The notes: generated from the letters alone by a model not told the origin. A DNA stretch of 64,000 bases from Phormidesmis priestleyi ULC007 (GCF_001895925.1 NZ_MPPI01000013.1:88458-152457); one strand, 5' to 3'; shown: positions 10,468 to 19,528, numbered from the stretch's first letter. Program-made: numbers and translations.

Positions 10468-11682
10468 TTATCCTGTCAAAACTTGCTCATAACATTGTCC
10501 GGCACTCTCCCAGGTATAGTCGGTTTCTACGAGGGCGCGTGCCTCACGAGAAAGGCTTTCTCGCAGCGAAGCATCTTCAAAGAGCCGAGCGATCGCGCCT
10601 ACATATTCTTCGACCCGATTTGCCCGCAGTGCTCGTAATGGAGTATCAACCCCATCGACGGCTAACCCTTCTAAGCCGCGATCGCTGGACACGATCGGGG
10701 TTCCGGCTGCCATTGCTTCTAGTGTTTTATTTTTGATTCCAAACCCAGTTCGCATCGGAATCACGCAGACGGTTGCTTGATGTAAATAATCTGCCATTGC
10801 AGGAACGCGACCTGTGATGGTAATGCCGGGACGATCGCCCAGTTGCAAAACCTCTGAAGGCGGACGTGCGCCCACTAATGCCAGCGTTGTGTCAGGATAT
10901 TTTTTCTGCAAAATCGGTAAAATTTCTAAACTTAAGAATTGCACAGCATCAATGTTTGCCAGGTTATCCATTGCGCCAATAAAGATTAGTTTATGTCCTT
11001 CTGGCTCTTTAGTGCGATAAGGAAACTCAGTGAAGTCTACACCATTAGAAATGACTTGAAACTGAGCGTTTGGATTGAATGCGTGTAATTGTGCTCGATC
11101 GTCCTCCGTAGTGACTACGATATTCGAGAATTTATTGCAGTAGCGTTGCTCATAGCGTTTTAGAAGCGGCAAATTTAAGCGATCGCGCCATTGATTTTCT
11201 GATGTTTGGGTCTGTAATTGATTTTTACAAGTCCCATACACTGAGCTATGTACGTTCACGACAGTACGGAGTTGTTTTTGAAACTCAGGACGCACGTAGA
11301 TTTCATTGACGCTGTGTTCGCAAGTGATCACCTGATAGTGATTAGATTGAATTGCTCGATCGACCCAATCCTGCATTTCTGACGAGTAGGAAGACAAGAC
11401 GCTAGGCGGAATTCCCTGCTGCAAAAATTGGCTAAAGCGCTGAATTTTTGAGAAAATGTCCGACTGAGAAGAAGGATTAAGACGATCGAACACGACCAAC
11501 TCGGCAACCCATTCTCGTAACGCTTTGATTTCAGCGTCAGTCACCTCTGGCGATTTCAGCGTTGCCACCGTGACTTGATGATCACGACTCAAATATTTCA
11601 GCAAATTGAATGTCCGCACCTGAGTGCCTCCCTGAGTGGGCGGGTAGGGAAAGGTGGCTGAAAGCATCAAAATGTTCATCAC
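10468..11682 (-). CDS. Glycosyltransferase family 4 protein
   Basis: A 404-residue GT-B fold transferase. It opens with MLSATFPYPPTQGGTQVRT, the glycine-rich acceptor-side loop, and the C-terminal half carries the donor-binding signature: FIGAMDNLANIDAV, and VCVIPMRTGFGIKNKTLEAM with the E-x7-E-like pattern before GTPIVSSDRGLEGL. It probably builds surface polysaccharide on the cytosolic membrane face. It is first in a two-gene operon with the membrane protein and diverges from the GT2 gene. Confidence 0.88.
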   Translation of the reverse strand: MMNILMLSATFPYPPTQGGTQVRTFNLLKYLSRDHQVTVATLKSPEVTDAEIKALREWVAELVVFDRLNPSSQSDIFSKIQRFSQFLQQGIPPSVLSSYSSEMQDWVDRAIQSNHYQVITCEHSVNEIYVRPEFQKQLRTVVNVHSSVYGTCKNQLQTQTSENQWRDRLNLPLLKRYEQRYCNKFSNIVVTTEDDRAQLHAFNPNAQFQVISNGVDFTEFPYRTKEPEGHKLIFIGAMDNLANIDAVQFLSLEILPILQKKYPDTTLALVGARPPSEVLQLGDRPGITITGRVPAMADYLHQATVCVIPMRTGFGIKNKTLEAMAAGTPIVSSDRGLEGLAVDGVDTPLRALRANRVEEYVGAIARLFEDASLRESLSREARALVETDYTWESAGQCYEQVLTG

Positions 11683-11793
11683 GGCGGCTAAGAGGACTGA
11701 GTTAATGTACCCGGTTTAGAGGTTTCAGTGATTGTCTGTGCAAATCTCGCCTCCTTGGTCAATATTAGAGGCAGTTGAGTGAGTTGGTTTTTT

Positions 11794-12744
11794 ATGTCGA
11801 TCGTCAGCGTTTGCATTCCGACCTTTAATCGCAAAGAATTATTGGCGATCGCCATTGACAGCGTTCTCCAACAGACTCATCAAGACTTTGAACTGATTAT
11901 CTGTGACGACGGTTCGATCGATGGCACATCCGACATGATGGCTCGGTTACACGATCGTCGGATTCACTACATCCGACATCCTCAAAATATTGGCAAAAGT
12001 AATAATATGATTTCTGGCTTTAAAGCCGCAACTGGAAAGTATTTTATTAAATTTGACGACGACGATCGCTTAACTCCCAGCTTTTTAGAAAAGACAAGTC
12101 AACTATTAGATAAAAATCCTCAAATTGATTTTGTCGGCACCGATCATTGGGTCATCGATTCAAACAATGTCCGTAATGAGAGTTTGACTCAGTTAAATTC
12201 TCAAAAATGGGGAAGATCAGATCTGCTTCAAGGAATGGTTGAAAACTTGATAGAAGTGACATTTGTTAAACAAAGTTTTCAGATCGGGGCAACTCTCTTC
12301 CGGCGAAAGGTTCTAGATGAAGTTGGATATATGCGATCGAACATCCAAAACTGCGAAGATAACGATCTTCTCGTCCGACTTGCATTGGCAGGAAAACAAG
12401 CTTATTATCTGCCCGAAAGACTAATGGAATATCGAGTTCATGCAGAACAACAAGGACTCGATCGCGCCATTCCCTACTTAAAAGATAAATTGAACTATCT
12501 AGAAAGCTTTCACTTTGAGTCGGAGAAAATAGAGAAAGTGAGGCGAGATCGTCTCTTAGAAACTAAGCTTCTGCTCGGACTTCGGCTCATTCAAATTGGA
12601 GACACTCAAGCAGGTCGAAATCTAATTAATCAAGGAAAACTAGCTTCACCTAACAAGGCACGAGTCGGACTTGCATTGTCTCGACTGCCGATGAGTTTAA
12701 GACAAAAGGCGTTTACGCTTTTAAAGCAGATTAAAGCCTCTTAA
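11794..12744 (+). CDS. Glycosyltransferase family 2 protein
   Basis: A 316-residue GT-A transferase. The nucleotide-sugar site is seen in VSVCIPTFNRKELLAIAI at the start, the CDDGS motif near residue 37, and FDDDDRL near residue 88, the DXD metal site. Family members add a single sugar to a growing glycan. The ATG at 11794 is chosen; an upstream in-frame GTG at 11779 would put MSWFF in front of the conserved start. With the divergent GT4 pair it forms a small glycan locus. Confidence 0.88.
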   Translation: MSIVSVCIPTFNRKELLAIAIDSVLQQTHQDFELIICDDGSIDGTSDMMARLHDRRIHYIRHPQNIGKSNNMISGFKAATGKYFIKFDDDDRLTPSFLEKTSQLLDKNPQIDFVGTDHWVIDSNNVRNESLTQLNSQKWGRSDLLQGMVENLIEVTFVKQSFQIGATLFRRKVLDEVGYMRSNIQNCEDNDLLVRLALAGKQAYYLPERLMEYRVHAEQQGLDRAIPYLKDKLNYLESFHFESEKIEKVRRDRLLETKLLLGLRLIQIGDTQAGRNLINQGKLASPNKARVGLALSRLPMSLRQKAFTLLKQIKAS

Positions 12745-12776
12745 AGTAATACATCACTCTTTGGCTAATCGGCTTA

Positions 12777-13664
12777 CTAGGGACAGTCCCAATTGTATAG
12801 AACGTTTGAAAAGTCAAGCTGACTCAGCGCCGACGCTTTGATGAAGAAGTTGCAAATACCAATATCGCCCCATTGAATCTCAATTTTCTCCCTTGCACTG
12901 TCGTCAGAATTAATTTGTAATAGTAGAATCCATTGTTCCTTATTGTCATTGAAGTGAGGTCGAGGATCTTCTTGAGTGAAATGTGGATATCCTCCTAACT
13001 TGTGTGCCTGTATATCTGATATCTGCCCATACTCATCCAGAAGCAAACAATCATCTTCATCGCTATTGATCAGATTGTAAAACTCACTGCCAAGCAACTC
13101 TTTGCACTGGTAATCATATAGAGTAATCGGTGCAGATTTCGATTGGAACGTTAACGCAAAACACTCATCTCGCTGCGGAGAATATCTGGGATGAACCGAA
13201 AAAGGAGTATTGTAAAAGTCTCTATCCCACAACGTGGGTAGAAAATCAAAGTTTGTAACTAGGTTTTCTTCATTAGGATCAGGATCAGGAAAATAGAGAA
13301 CGCGAAAATAAGCCTGACAAGTCGGTTGCTCAAAAATTAATCCATAGAAGCTCTCGTTCCAACCGTTTGTAACATCAACATCTGAAATATAAAACTGAAG
13401 AATGCCTTTCTCAGGGTAGTTCTCAAGTCTAGGTATCTCCACAAAATTAATTTGAGCAAGCAAGTACAGGTATTCTCCTTGTAGAGTTTTAGGATAATCA
13501 TAATTCTTAGGCATATAGGGAAAGCCCGCAAATTTACTTTGCCACAAGGTTGTTTCGCTTGTTAACTGAGTTTGAATTGCAATGTATGGTTTGACTGTTG
13601 CTTCGAGCTTACTTCTAAACTTCTCTAAACCAACTGGGAGATCAAGACTAACCATATTTTTCAA
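12777..13664 (-). CDS. DUF1963 (YwqG-like) protein
   Basis: A 295-residue soluble protein. Family marks are KFAGFPYMPKNYDYPKT, YLYLLAQINF, then GILQFYISD and the C-terminal HKLGGYPHFTQEDPR followed by WILLLQINSD. These match the DUF1963/YwqG family, which is widespread and of unknown biochemical role. It converges on the GT2 gene at its 3' end. The Rpn-type gene on the same strand ends its upstream neighbour slot 28 bases away, so the two may share a transcript. Confidence 0.82.
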   Translation of the reverse strand: MKNMVSLDLPVGLEKFRSKLEATVKPYIAIQTQLTSETTLWQSKFAGFPYMPKNYDYPKTLQGEYLYLLAQINFVEIPRLENYPEKGILQFYISDVDVTNGWNESFYGLIFEQPTCQAYFRVLYFPDPDPNEENLVTNFDFLPTLWDRDFYNTPFSVHPRYSPQRDECFALTFQSKSAPITLYDYQCKELLGSEFYNLINSDEDDCLLLDEYGQISDIQAHKLGGYPHFTQEDPRPHFNDNKEQWILLLQINSDDSAREKIEIQWGDIGICNFFIKASALSQLDFSNVLYNWDCP

Positions 13665-13692
13665 TGCTCACAGGGTGTTTTTGCACGTAAGT

Positions 13693-14463
13693 TTAGCTTG
13701 GCGAAGACTGATCCATTTGCTGTCGAAGTTGCTGCACTTCCTCGATCGATAAACCCGTTCCATGAGCAACTGCTTCTACTGGAAAGCCATCTCTCAGAAA
13801 GTTAATGGCGATCTCCCGTTGTTTTCTTGCTTCTCCTTCTGCCAGGATAGAACGATAGACGGTGGATTCCTGCATAATGTCTCTCCGCAGTAAACGATAA
13901 ATAACCTCATCTTCCAATTTTATCCCAGCTAGAATCGCTGAGGCTGCGATCAAATTGGCTTGCATTGTTGGGTCTGAAATTTGGTTCACCATTTGGGCAA
14001 CCTGACGCAACATTGCTTCTGAATCATCGGTTTGACCGAGGGCAGCAAAGGGAAGCAGTCCGGGATATTGGAGGAAGAATGCTGCGGGTTGCTCCCACAG
14101 ACAAACCACATCGAATTCGTGACGAGTGCGCTCCATCGAAAAGCTCGTTTGCCGAACAAGATCAGATCCAGTCGGCTGAAGGTAGACTACGACCTGTCGC
14201 ATCATTTTGTCGGGATATCGCCTGTACACTCGCACGCGGTAATCCAACATGCGGAACGGAATATCCCGTTTGGGACGGGTTTGAAACTCTAGGTGCAAAA
14301 CAGACTCATCCGACTCCAGCAAAATCAGGGCATCGGCTCGAATCGGTTCGAGGGAAAGTTCGGAAGGTTTTAGCTCCGTCAGGGTAATAGACTCTCCTAG
14401 CAGCCAACTGGCAAAGTCGGCGGAGAAGTTTTCGGCAAGAAATCGGCAGGTATCGTCATACAT
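13693..14463 (-). CDS. Rpn-family recombination-promoting nuclease, copy 1
   Basis: 256 residues of the Rpn/transposase_31-like PD-(D/E)XK superfamily. The nuclease core reads RADALILLESDESVLHLEFQT, giving the Asp and the E-x-Q pair, followed by FRMLDYRVRVYRRYP. The C-terminus carries REIAINFLRDGFPVEAVA and GLSIEEVQQL, the helix-turn-helix-like tail common in cyanobacterial members. Rpn proteins in E. coli are DNA endonucleases that raise recombination. A paralogue of the same length, with about three quarters identity, lies at 60320-61090 in the cassette array. Confidence 0.85.
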   Translation of the reverse strand: MYDDTCRFLAENFSADFASWLLGESITLTELKPSELSLEPIRADALILLESDESVLHLEFQTRPKRDIPFRMLDYRVRVYRRYPDKMMRQVVVYLQPTGSDLVRQTSFSMERTRHEFDVVCLWEQPAAFFLQYPGLLPFAALGQTDDSEAMLRQVAQMVNQISDPTMQANLIAASAILAGIKLEDEVIYRLLRRDIMQESTVYRSILAEGEARKQREIAINFLRDGFPVEAVAHGTGLSIEEVQQLRQQMDQSSPS

Positions 14464-14533
14464 GGAGAGATTGTATGGCGTATCACACCGATTTGATTTC
14501 GGTTAAACCCAAAACTTATGAACTCCAAGATTG

Positions 14534-14965
14534 TTAAAGATGAGGTTGTTGCTGCAATTTTTGCCAGTCTTTGGTTAAAGCTTGACCCCATTTTGCCGCT
14601 AGATCTATCTGAGTAAATGGGATTTGTAGGGATGGTGGCTGATTGAACACAAACTCAAGCCCGATCGCTTTACCCCGACTCGGAGGCAACTGCAAATCCA
14701 CCACTTGCCCATCGACTAACAGATGAATCTCTCGCACATCTTGCAGCGAAAACGTTTGCAAATTCACAGGTGCTTTGCGGGTTGGTTTGCCCCAAGTGAG
14801 CGTGTCGCCCGTTTGACCCAACACTGCATACACGTCATATTTGGCACGATCGAACGGTTCTGCCCAAACGCGATAGGCTTCTATTTTTTGAAATTCGTTG
14901 CGACCCGCCCACGCTAGACCGATAAACGCCGCCAATAAAGGTAGCCAGAGAAGTCCGTGAATCAT
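14534..14965 (-). CDS. Conserved hypothetical protein with one N-terminal membrane helix
   Basis: 143 residues. Residues 2-20 form a hydrophobic helix (LLWLPLLAAFIGLAWAG), then a soluble domain of mixed strands with the repeated theme EIHLLVDGQVVDLQLPPS and AIGLEFVFNQPP. It looks like a membrane-anchored beta-rich protein facing one compartment. I do not recognise the family. The gene diverges from the subtilase at 15097 across 131 bases. Confidence 0.7.
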   Translation of the reverse strand: MIHGLLWLPLLAAFIGLAWAGRNEFQKIEAYRVWAEPFDRAKYDVYAVLGQTGDTLTWGKPTRKAPVNLQTFSLQDVREIHLLVDGQVVDLQLPPSRGKAIGLEFVFNQPPSLQIPFTQIDLAAKWGQALTKDWQKLQQQPHL

Positions 14966-15096
14966 AAGAATTTTGAGTTGAATAACCTGCCTCTATCCTA
15001 TCGAGGTCTTTCACGCAAAACTTAAAACTCAAACCCCAAAACTCACCGAACTCTGAGCTATGTTGGTAAACAAGCAAGACCTTGAATAGAGATTTT

Positions 15097-16947
15097 ATGA
15101 GAAAGCTAGTGCTGGCGGGCTTATTTGTGGTTGGGCTGGTTTGGGCGATCGCCAATTTTTCGGGCTTGGCAGCGCACGGCACCTATGACAGCATCGTCTT
15201 AGACTTTAAAGAAGACGTAGATTCTGCCCAGATTGAGCAACAGGTGCAGACGATCGCGCAAAAATATAACGTTCGTCCTCGTCTAAACAGCGAATTCTCA
15301 CAAGCCGATCACCTTTACACGGTCAAAGGCGACAAAAATCTCTTAAACGCCCTCAAACGATCTGACCTCAAGCAATACACCGAATATATCGAGCCAGACT
15401 ATATCTATAGCATTCCAGAATCTCAGGATTTTAAGGTGATTGTCCCAGTTAGCAAAGAGGCGCAGCCGATTCAAGCGACGGGTCAAGCACCCAACGATCC
15501 GCTTTATAGTCAGCAGTGGAATCTGCACAGCATTAACGTCGAATCGAGTTGGCAAGACACGAAAGGAAAGGGTGTAACCGTTGCGGTGATTGACACCGGA
15601 ATTGCGGAAGTCCCTGACTTGAAGGAAACGAAATTTGCCAAAGGATACGATTTTGTCAACGATCGCGATGATGCCAGAGACGATAACGGTCACGGCACTC
15701 ACGTCGCAGGCACGATCGCCGAATCGACCAACAACGGTTTTGGGGTTGCCGGAATTGCTTACGAAGCAACGCTCATGCCGTTAAAAGTTCTCAGTGCTAG
15801 CGGTGGCGGCACGGTCGCCGATATTGCAGAATCGATTCGATTTGCGGCAGATCACAATGCAGATGTAATCAACATGAGCTTCGGCGGCGGGGGCGAAAGC
15901 TCGGCAGTGTCAGAAGCGATCGACTATGCTCACAAAAAAGGTGTTCTGATTGTCGCCGCCGCCGGAAACTCTGGTCAAAACTCGGCATCCTATCCGGCTC
16001 GTTATCCTCATGTCTTGGGAGTCGCTGCGCTCGATTCTTCAGGTCAGAAAGCTCCTTACTCTAACTTTGGGGCAGGCGTTGATATCTCGGCTCCAGGCGG
16101 CTCTATATCAGGAGACAACCCTGCTGGCGGAATTTTGCAAAACACGATCGACCCCTCGACCGGAGAATCGACGTTTGCCGCGTTTCAAGGCACCAGCATG
16201 GCGGCTCCTCATGTGGCGGGGGTTGCGGCTCTCGTCAAAGCATCGGGTGTAAAAGACCCTGACGAAGTTGCGGCGGCGTTAACGCAGTCTGCTCGAAAGG
16301 TGCAAGACGACGGACTTAACCACTATGGCGCAGGCAAACTCGATGCTGCTGCTGCCGTAACCTTAGCACTCAAAGGCAAAATCACCTTCAACGATTTCTT
16401 CCGGTGGTTGCGCGATCGTGGCTATCTCAATCCGCTTTTTTGGATTGATGGCGGTGTGATTGGGCTGGCTCCTAAACTGGCGATGGTAGTCGGTTCCTAC
16501 TTACTGGCGTTCTTCTTACGCAACTACTTTCCCTTTGCCTGGGGTTGGTCAATGGCATCGGGTTTGGTTGCTGGAAGTTCGGGTTTGTTCTTTCTCAAGG
16601 GCGTTTATATCTTTGACTTGCCGCAGTTTCCGTTTCGGGTGATGGGTAGCTCGATTCCTGAGCTGGGTAGCTCGATTCAAGGAAGTAGCGCCCTCAACCC
16701 ATTTTTTGCAAGTGTGCTGATTCCCACGGCGCTGATCGTGCTGCTGTTGGGTCATGCTCAGGGGAAATGGTTTGCGATCGGGTCTACGATCGGAGTGACT
16801 GCCTGTCTCGCGGTGAGTGCGGCGATCGATCCGCAACTCATGTGGTTGGGCGATGGTTTACTCGCTCGTGGATTTCTGATTGTGAATGCGCTTTTATGCT
16901 ACGGCTTAGTTCGGCTTGCTATTAAACCAGGAGATGAACTTACATGA
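15097..16947 (+). CDS. Membrane-tethered subtilisin-family serine protease (S8)
   Basis: 616 residues. Residues 5-25 are a signal or anchor helix, then a propeptide-like region to about 120. The S8 domain has all three catalytic residues: Asp166 in VAVIDTGI, His199 in DNGHGTHVAGT and Ser367 in FQGTSMAAPHVAGVA. After about residue 430 come four or five hydrophobic helices, an unusual C-terminal membrane module for a subtilase. The likely site of action is periplasm or lumen. I chose the ATG at 15097; an in-frame TTG at 15082 is less likely. The stop overlaps the next start by four bases, so the downstream small gene is translationally coupled. Confidence 0.92.
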   Translation: MRKLVLAGLFVVGLVWAIANFSGLAAHGTYDSIVLDFKEDVDSAQIEQQVQTIAQKYNVRPRLNSEFSQADHLYTVKGDKNLLNALKRSDLKQYTEYIEPDYIYSIPESQDFKVIVPVSKEAQPIQATGQAPNDPLYSQQWNLHSINVESSWQDTKGKGVTVAVIDTGIAEVPDLKETKFAKGYDFVNDRDDARDDNGHGTHVAGTIAESTNNGFGVAGIAYEATLMPLKVLSASGGGTVADIAESIRFAADHNADVINMSFGGGGESSAVSEAIDYAHKKGVLIVAAAGNSGQNSASYPARYPHVLGVAALDSSGQKAPYSNFGAGVDISAPGGSISGDNPAGGILQNTIDPSTGESTFAAFQGTSMAAPHVAGVAALVKASGVKDPDEVAAALTQSARKVQDDGLNHYGAGKLDAAAAVTLALKGKITFNDFFRWLRDRGYLNPLFWIDGGVIGLAPKLAMVVGSYLLAFFLRNYFPFAWGWSMASGLVAGSSGLFFLKGVYIFDLPQFPFRVMGSSIPELGSSIQGSSALNPFFASVLIPTALIVLLLGHAQGKWFAIGSTIGVTACLAVSAAIDPQLMWLGDGLLARGFLIVNALLCYGLVRLAIKPGDELT

Positions 16948-17168
16948 GCATTACGGTGAAAGGGGTGATCGATCGCAAAGGCTTCGGCGCTGGAACTTGG
17001 GCGATCGACTCCGAACAGGGCGAAACCTACGAGATTCACAACCCACCCAGTGAGCTACAAAAAAAAGGTCTGAAGGTCAAGATCGAAGGCAAGATTCGAG
17101 ATGACATCATGACTCTAGCGATGATCGGCCCTGTGTTAGAGGTCAAGAAATTCGAGATCGCGAAATAG
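16944..17168 (+). CDS. Small hypothetical beta-rich protein
   Basis: 74 residues, starting MSITVKGVIDRKGFGAGTW and alternating short strands and glycines through LKVKIEGKIRDDIMTLAMIGP. The pattern resembles a small OB-fold. Its start overlaps the protease stop by four bases and its own stop touches the following GNAT start, so the three genes form one operon. Function is unknown; an accessory role to the protease would be inference from coupling only. Confidence 0.75.
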   Translation: MSITVKGVIDRKGFGAGTWAIDSEQGETYEIHNPPSELQKKGLKVKIEGKIRDDIMTLAMIGPVLEVKKFEIAK

Positions 17169-17660
17169 ATGAACGTTCGTTATCGAGAATTTCTGATTCG
17201 TGATTGGGAAGACCGCGATCGCGATTCGGCTGCTCAGATTATTGGCTCAGTGCTGGCAGACTATGGGCTGAGTTGGGAGCCTCTGGGAGCCGATCGCGAT
17301 GTCTTAGAAATTGAACAGTTTTATCAAGCAACAGGCGGTGAGTTTTGGGTGATTGAGCGCTCAGGTCAGCTAGTCGGCACGGGCGCTTACTATCCGGTGT
17401 CACGAGGCGAAAACGCGGTCGAGATCCGCAAAATGTATTTTGTGCCAGAGGTGAGAGGGCAGGGTTTAGGGCGATTCTTGCTGAAGGAATTGGAGAGGGC
17501 GATCGCCGATCGTGGATTCGATCAAATTTGGATCGAAACTGCCAGCGTTCTCAAAGAAGCCGTCAAACTTTACGAAACTAGCGGCTATCGATCGGCAACG
17601 GGTGTTGAGACAGAACGGTGCGATCGAGTTTACGTTAAACATTTGTCGCAAACAGAATGA
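17169..17660 (+). CDS. GNAT-family N-acetyltransferase
   Basis: 163 residues with the acetyl-CoA loop VRGQGLGRFLLKELE (motif A, Q/RxxGxG/A) and a C-terminal LYETSGYRSATGV, typical of GNAT enzymes. It transfers acetyl from acetyl-CoA to an amine; the acceptor is unknown. It starts right after the stop of the small beta-rich gene and is last in the subtilase operon. Confidence 0.88.
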   Translation: MNVRYREFLIRDWEDRDRDSAAQIIGSVLADYGLSWEPLGADRDVLEIEQFYQATGGEFWVIERSGQLVGTGAYYPVSRGENAVEIRKMYFVPEVRGQGLGRFLLKELERAIADRGFDQIWIETASVLKEAVKLYETSGYRSATGVETERCDRVYVKHLSQTE

Positions 17661-17775
17661 TTGTTTTTCCCTTGCAAGGAATGTCGTCCAAAAGTTTGTT
17701 ATCTGGATTAATTACCAAGATTAGAATCTATTACTGTCGTTTGACGATAGTAACGCTGTGCAGTAGTATAGTATT

Positions 17776-18057
17776 GTGATCGTAAATTTCAAGTCTGACG
17801 AGACAAAGCTGGTCTTTGACGGCTTTATATCTCGCTATTACCCAACTGACATCCAAAAGATTGCTCTACGTAAGCTTCTCCTGCTCAACGCTGTGACATC
17901 AGTTAATGACTTGCGTCCACCTGGAAATCGATTAGAGAAATTAGTGGGCGATCACAGGGGGCAGTATAGTATCCGTATCAATAGTCAGTGGCGAATTTGC
18001 TTTGTCTGGACAGAAGAAAACAATGCGGCTCAAGTTGAAATTGTAGATTATCACTAA
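17776..18057 (+). CDS. higB: HigB-type toxin (RelE/ParE superfamily mRNA interferase)
   Basis: 93 residues. The HigB pattern is clear: LRKLLLLNAVTSVNDLRPPG, RLEKLVGDHRGQYSIRIN and SQWRICFVWTEEN. HigB toxins cut mRNA in the ribosome A site. The start is GTG at 17776. The antitoxin higA begins 12 bases after the stop, in the toxin-first order normal for higBA. Expression should be autorepressed by HigA or the complex; no operator was resolved. Confidence 0.9.
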   Translation: MIVNFKSDETKLVFDGFISRYYPTDIQKIALRKLLLLNAVTSVNDLRPPGNRLEKLVGDHRGQYSIRINSQWRICFVWTEENNAAQVEIVDYH

Positions 18058-18069
18058 GAAAAAATTGTT

Positions 18070-18387
18070 ATGGACAACGATCGTCTGCCAAACATCCATC
18101 CTGGTGAAATTCTGCGACTAGAATTTCTGGAACCAATGGATATCACTCCCTATCGGTTAAGCAAGGATATCGGGGTATCTCAGACACGAATTAGCGAAAT
18201 TTTATCTGAAAAGCGTAGTGTTACAGCAGACACAGCTTTGCGTCTGTCACGCTATTTTGGTAATAGTGCTCAGTTCTGGCTGAACTTGCAGACACAGTAC
18301 GCCTTACGTCAAGCTGAGAAAGAAAACAGTTCAATTGGCAGCGTCGGGGCTTCATGCAGTTTGAATGGGACGAAGCGAAAAATCTAG
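18070..18387 (+). CDS. higA: HigA-type antitoxin (XRE helix-turn-helix)
   Basis: 105 residues. It starts with HPGEILRLEFLEPM and has the HigA helix-turn-helix YRLSKDIGVSQTRISEIL, followed by SVTADTALRLSRYFGNSAQFWLNLQ. The last 15 or so residues (SVGASCSLNGTKRKI) are not typical and are encoded over the start of brnT, which overlaps by 34 bases in another frame. That suggests the reading frame was extended when brnTA was joined to it. Pairs with the upstream HigB toxin. Confidence 0.9.
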   Translation: MDNDRLPNIHPGEILRLEFLEPMDITPYRLSKDIGVSQTRISEILSEKRSVTADTALRLSRYFGNSAQFWLNLQTQYALRQAEKENSSIGSVGASCSLNGTKRKI

Positions 18388-18632
18388 AAAACATTCGTAA
18401 GCACGAAATTGATTTCGCGGATGTTCCCGAAATGTTTGAGGGTTCAATGCTGATTGAGCCGGATGAACGTTTTGACTATGATGAAGATCGCTGGATCGGA
18501 ATCGGCTTTTTAGGCAACGGTATCGCGATCGTAGTTTGGACAGAACGACAAGGTGACACAATTCGAGTAATTTCAGCACGACGGGCAAATCGACATGAAC
18601 GAAAACGATTTGAGCAGTACCTCTCGTACTAA
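18354..18632 (+). CDS. brnT: BrnT-type ribonuclease toxin
   Basis: 92 residues with the BrnT signature: FEWDEAKNLENIRKHEIDF at the start and the C-terminal IRVISARRANRHERKRFEQY. BrnT is a RelE-fold RNase neutralised by BrnA. The start lies inside higA and the end overlaps brnA by 38 bases, so the four toxin-antitoxin genes form one interlocked unit. Confidence 0.92.
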   Translation: MQFEWDEAKNLENIRKHEIDFADVPEMFEGSMLIEPDERFDYDEDRWIGIGFLGNGIAIVVWTERQGDTIRVISARRANRHERKRFEQYLSY

Positions 18633-18873
18633 TTGGGCAGCACTAGAAGCCATGTCAGACGAAGACATTGATTATTCTGATATTCCACCCTTAACGGATG
18701 AGTTTTTTGAGAAGGCAGTGCTAAGAGTTCCAGCGACGCAAGCCAAAAATTTAGTCCAACTTGACCCCGACGTGATGGCATGGTTTCAATCGCAAGATGA
18801 AGAATACAGGATGCTGATCAATTCGGTGTTACGCCATCATATTGAGCAGGATAGCAATCAGAAAACTGCATAA
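18595..18873 (+). CDS. brnA: BrnA-type antitoxin
   Basis: 92 residues. The core SDEDIDYSDIPPLTDEFFEKA and the ribbon-helix-helix tail with VQLDPDVMAWFQSQ and YRMLINSVLRHHIEQ are as in BrnA/CopG-like antitoxins. Its start is 38 bases inside brnT. BrnA dimerises, binds BrnT and represses the operon. The upstream higBA likely shares the transcript. Confidence 0.9.
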   Translation: MNENDLSSTSRTNWAALEAMSDEDIDYSDIPPLTDEFFEKAVLRVPATQAKNLVQLDPDVMAWFQSQDEEYRMLINSVLRHHIEQDSNQKTA

Positions 18874-18940
18874 ACGCCTTGGAGCGATCGCAATTAAAGT
18901 CTTTTCACTTCGATATCTTTGCCCTTGATCGCGATAAACT

Positions 18941-19528
18941 TCACGGCTGCTGATCTTCCGGAGGAACACCATCCTCCTGCGTCGGCGGGGTAGGCGTTGT
19001 TTGCTGGCTGGGCGTAGTATTGCGAGAAGGTTGAACCTGCGTTGGAGCAACGGGAGCCACAGCGGGGGTGGGGGGAGCAGTTACCGTCACAGGAACCGGG
19101 GACAGTTGCTCAAACCCCAACAGCGCCGCCGACGTTTTGTAATAAGTTGCCCAACGTCTCGTATCTGGGCGGCTGCTCCACTGCACTCGACTGACATCCA
19201 GGGTCAAAATGGGGGTTTCTGCACCTTGATTGCGCCCGATCACGATCACCGAAACCTGGCTCGTGAGAATATCTCGATCGAAGCTGCGTTGAGCCGCCGC
19301 CCTCGCGACAATCTCGGATCTGCGAATCAAAGCGTCATAGCTTTCGTTGGGCAAACGATCGAGTGCCACATCGACTCTAGTCGTGTAAGCTTGAACGACT
19401 TGCGGCGCGATCGTTCCTTCGACTAGGCAAATCCCTCCAGCCGTGCCCAGCCAAGCCGCTAATCCGATCGCGGTGAATCTGGGTCTAGCAAATCGATGGG
19501 GCAGTTGGCAAGGGCGATCGGCAGACAT
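18941..19528 (-). CDS. Secreted or anchored cyanobacterial hypothetical protein
   Basis: 195 residues with an N-terminal hydrophobic segment after an Arg-rich start (about 17-40), a conserved middle reading RSEIVARAAAQRSFDRDIL and VSVIVIGRNQGAETPILTLDV, and a low-complexity Pro/Thr/Gln tail from about residue 145. It is probably exported and tethered. I do not know its function. It converges on brnA, 67 bases away, and diverges from the orthocaspase. Confidence 0.75.
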   Translation of the reverse strand: MSADRPCQLPHRFARPRFTAIGLAAWLGTAGGICLVEGTIAPQVVQAYTTRVDVALDRLPNESYDALIRRSEIVARAAAQRSFDRDILTSQVSVIVIGRNQGAETPILTLDVSRVQWSSRPDTRRWATYYKTSAALLGFEQLSPVPVTVTAPPTPAVAPVAPTQVQPSRNTTPSQQTTPTPPTQEDGVPPEDQQP

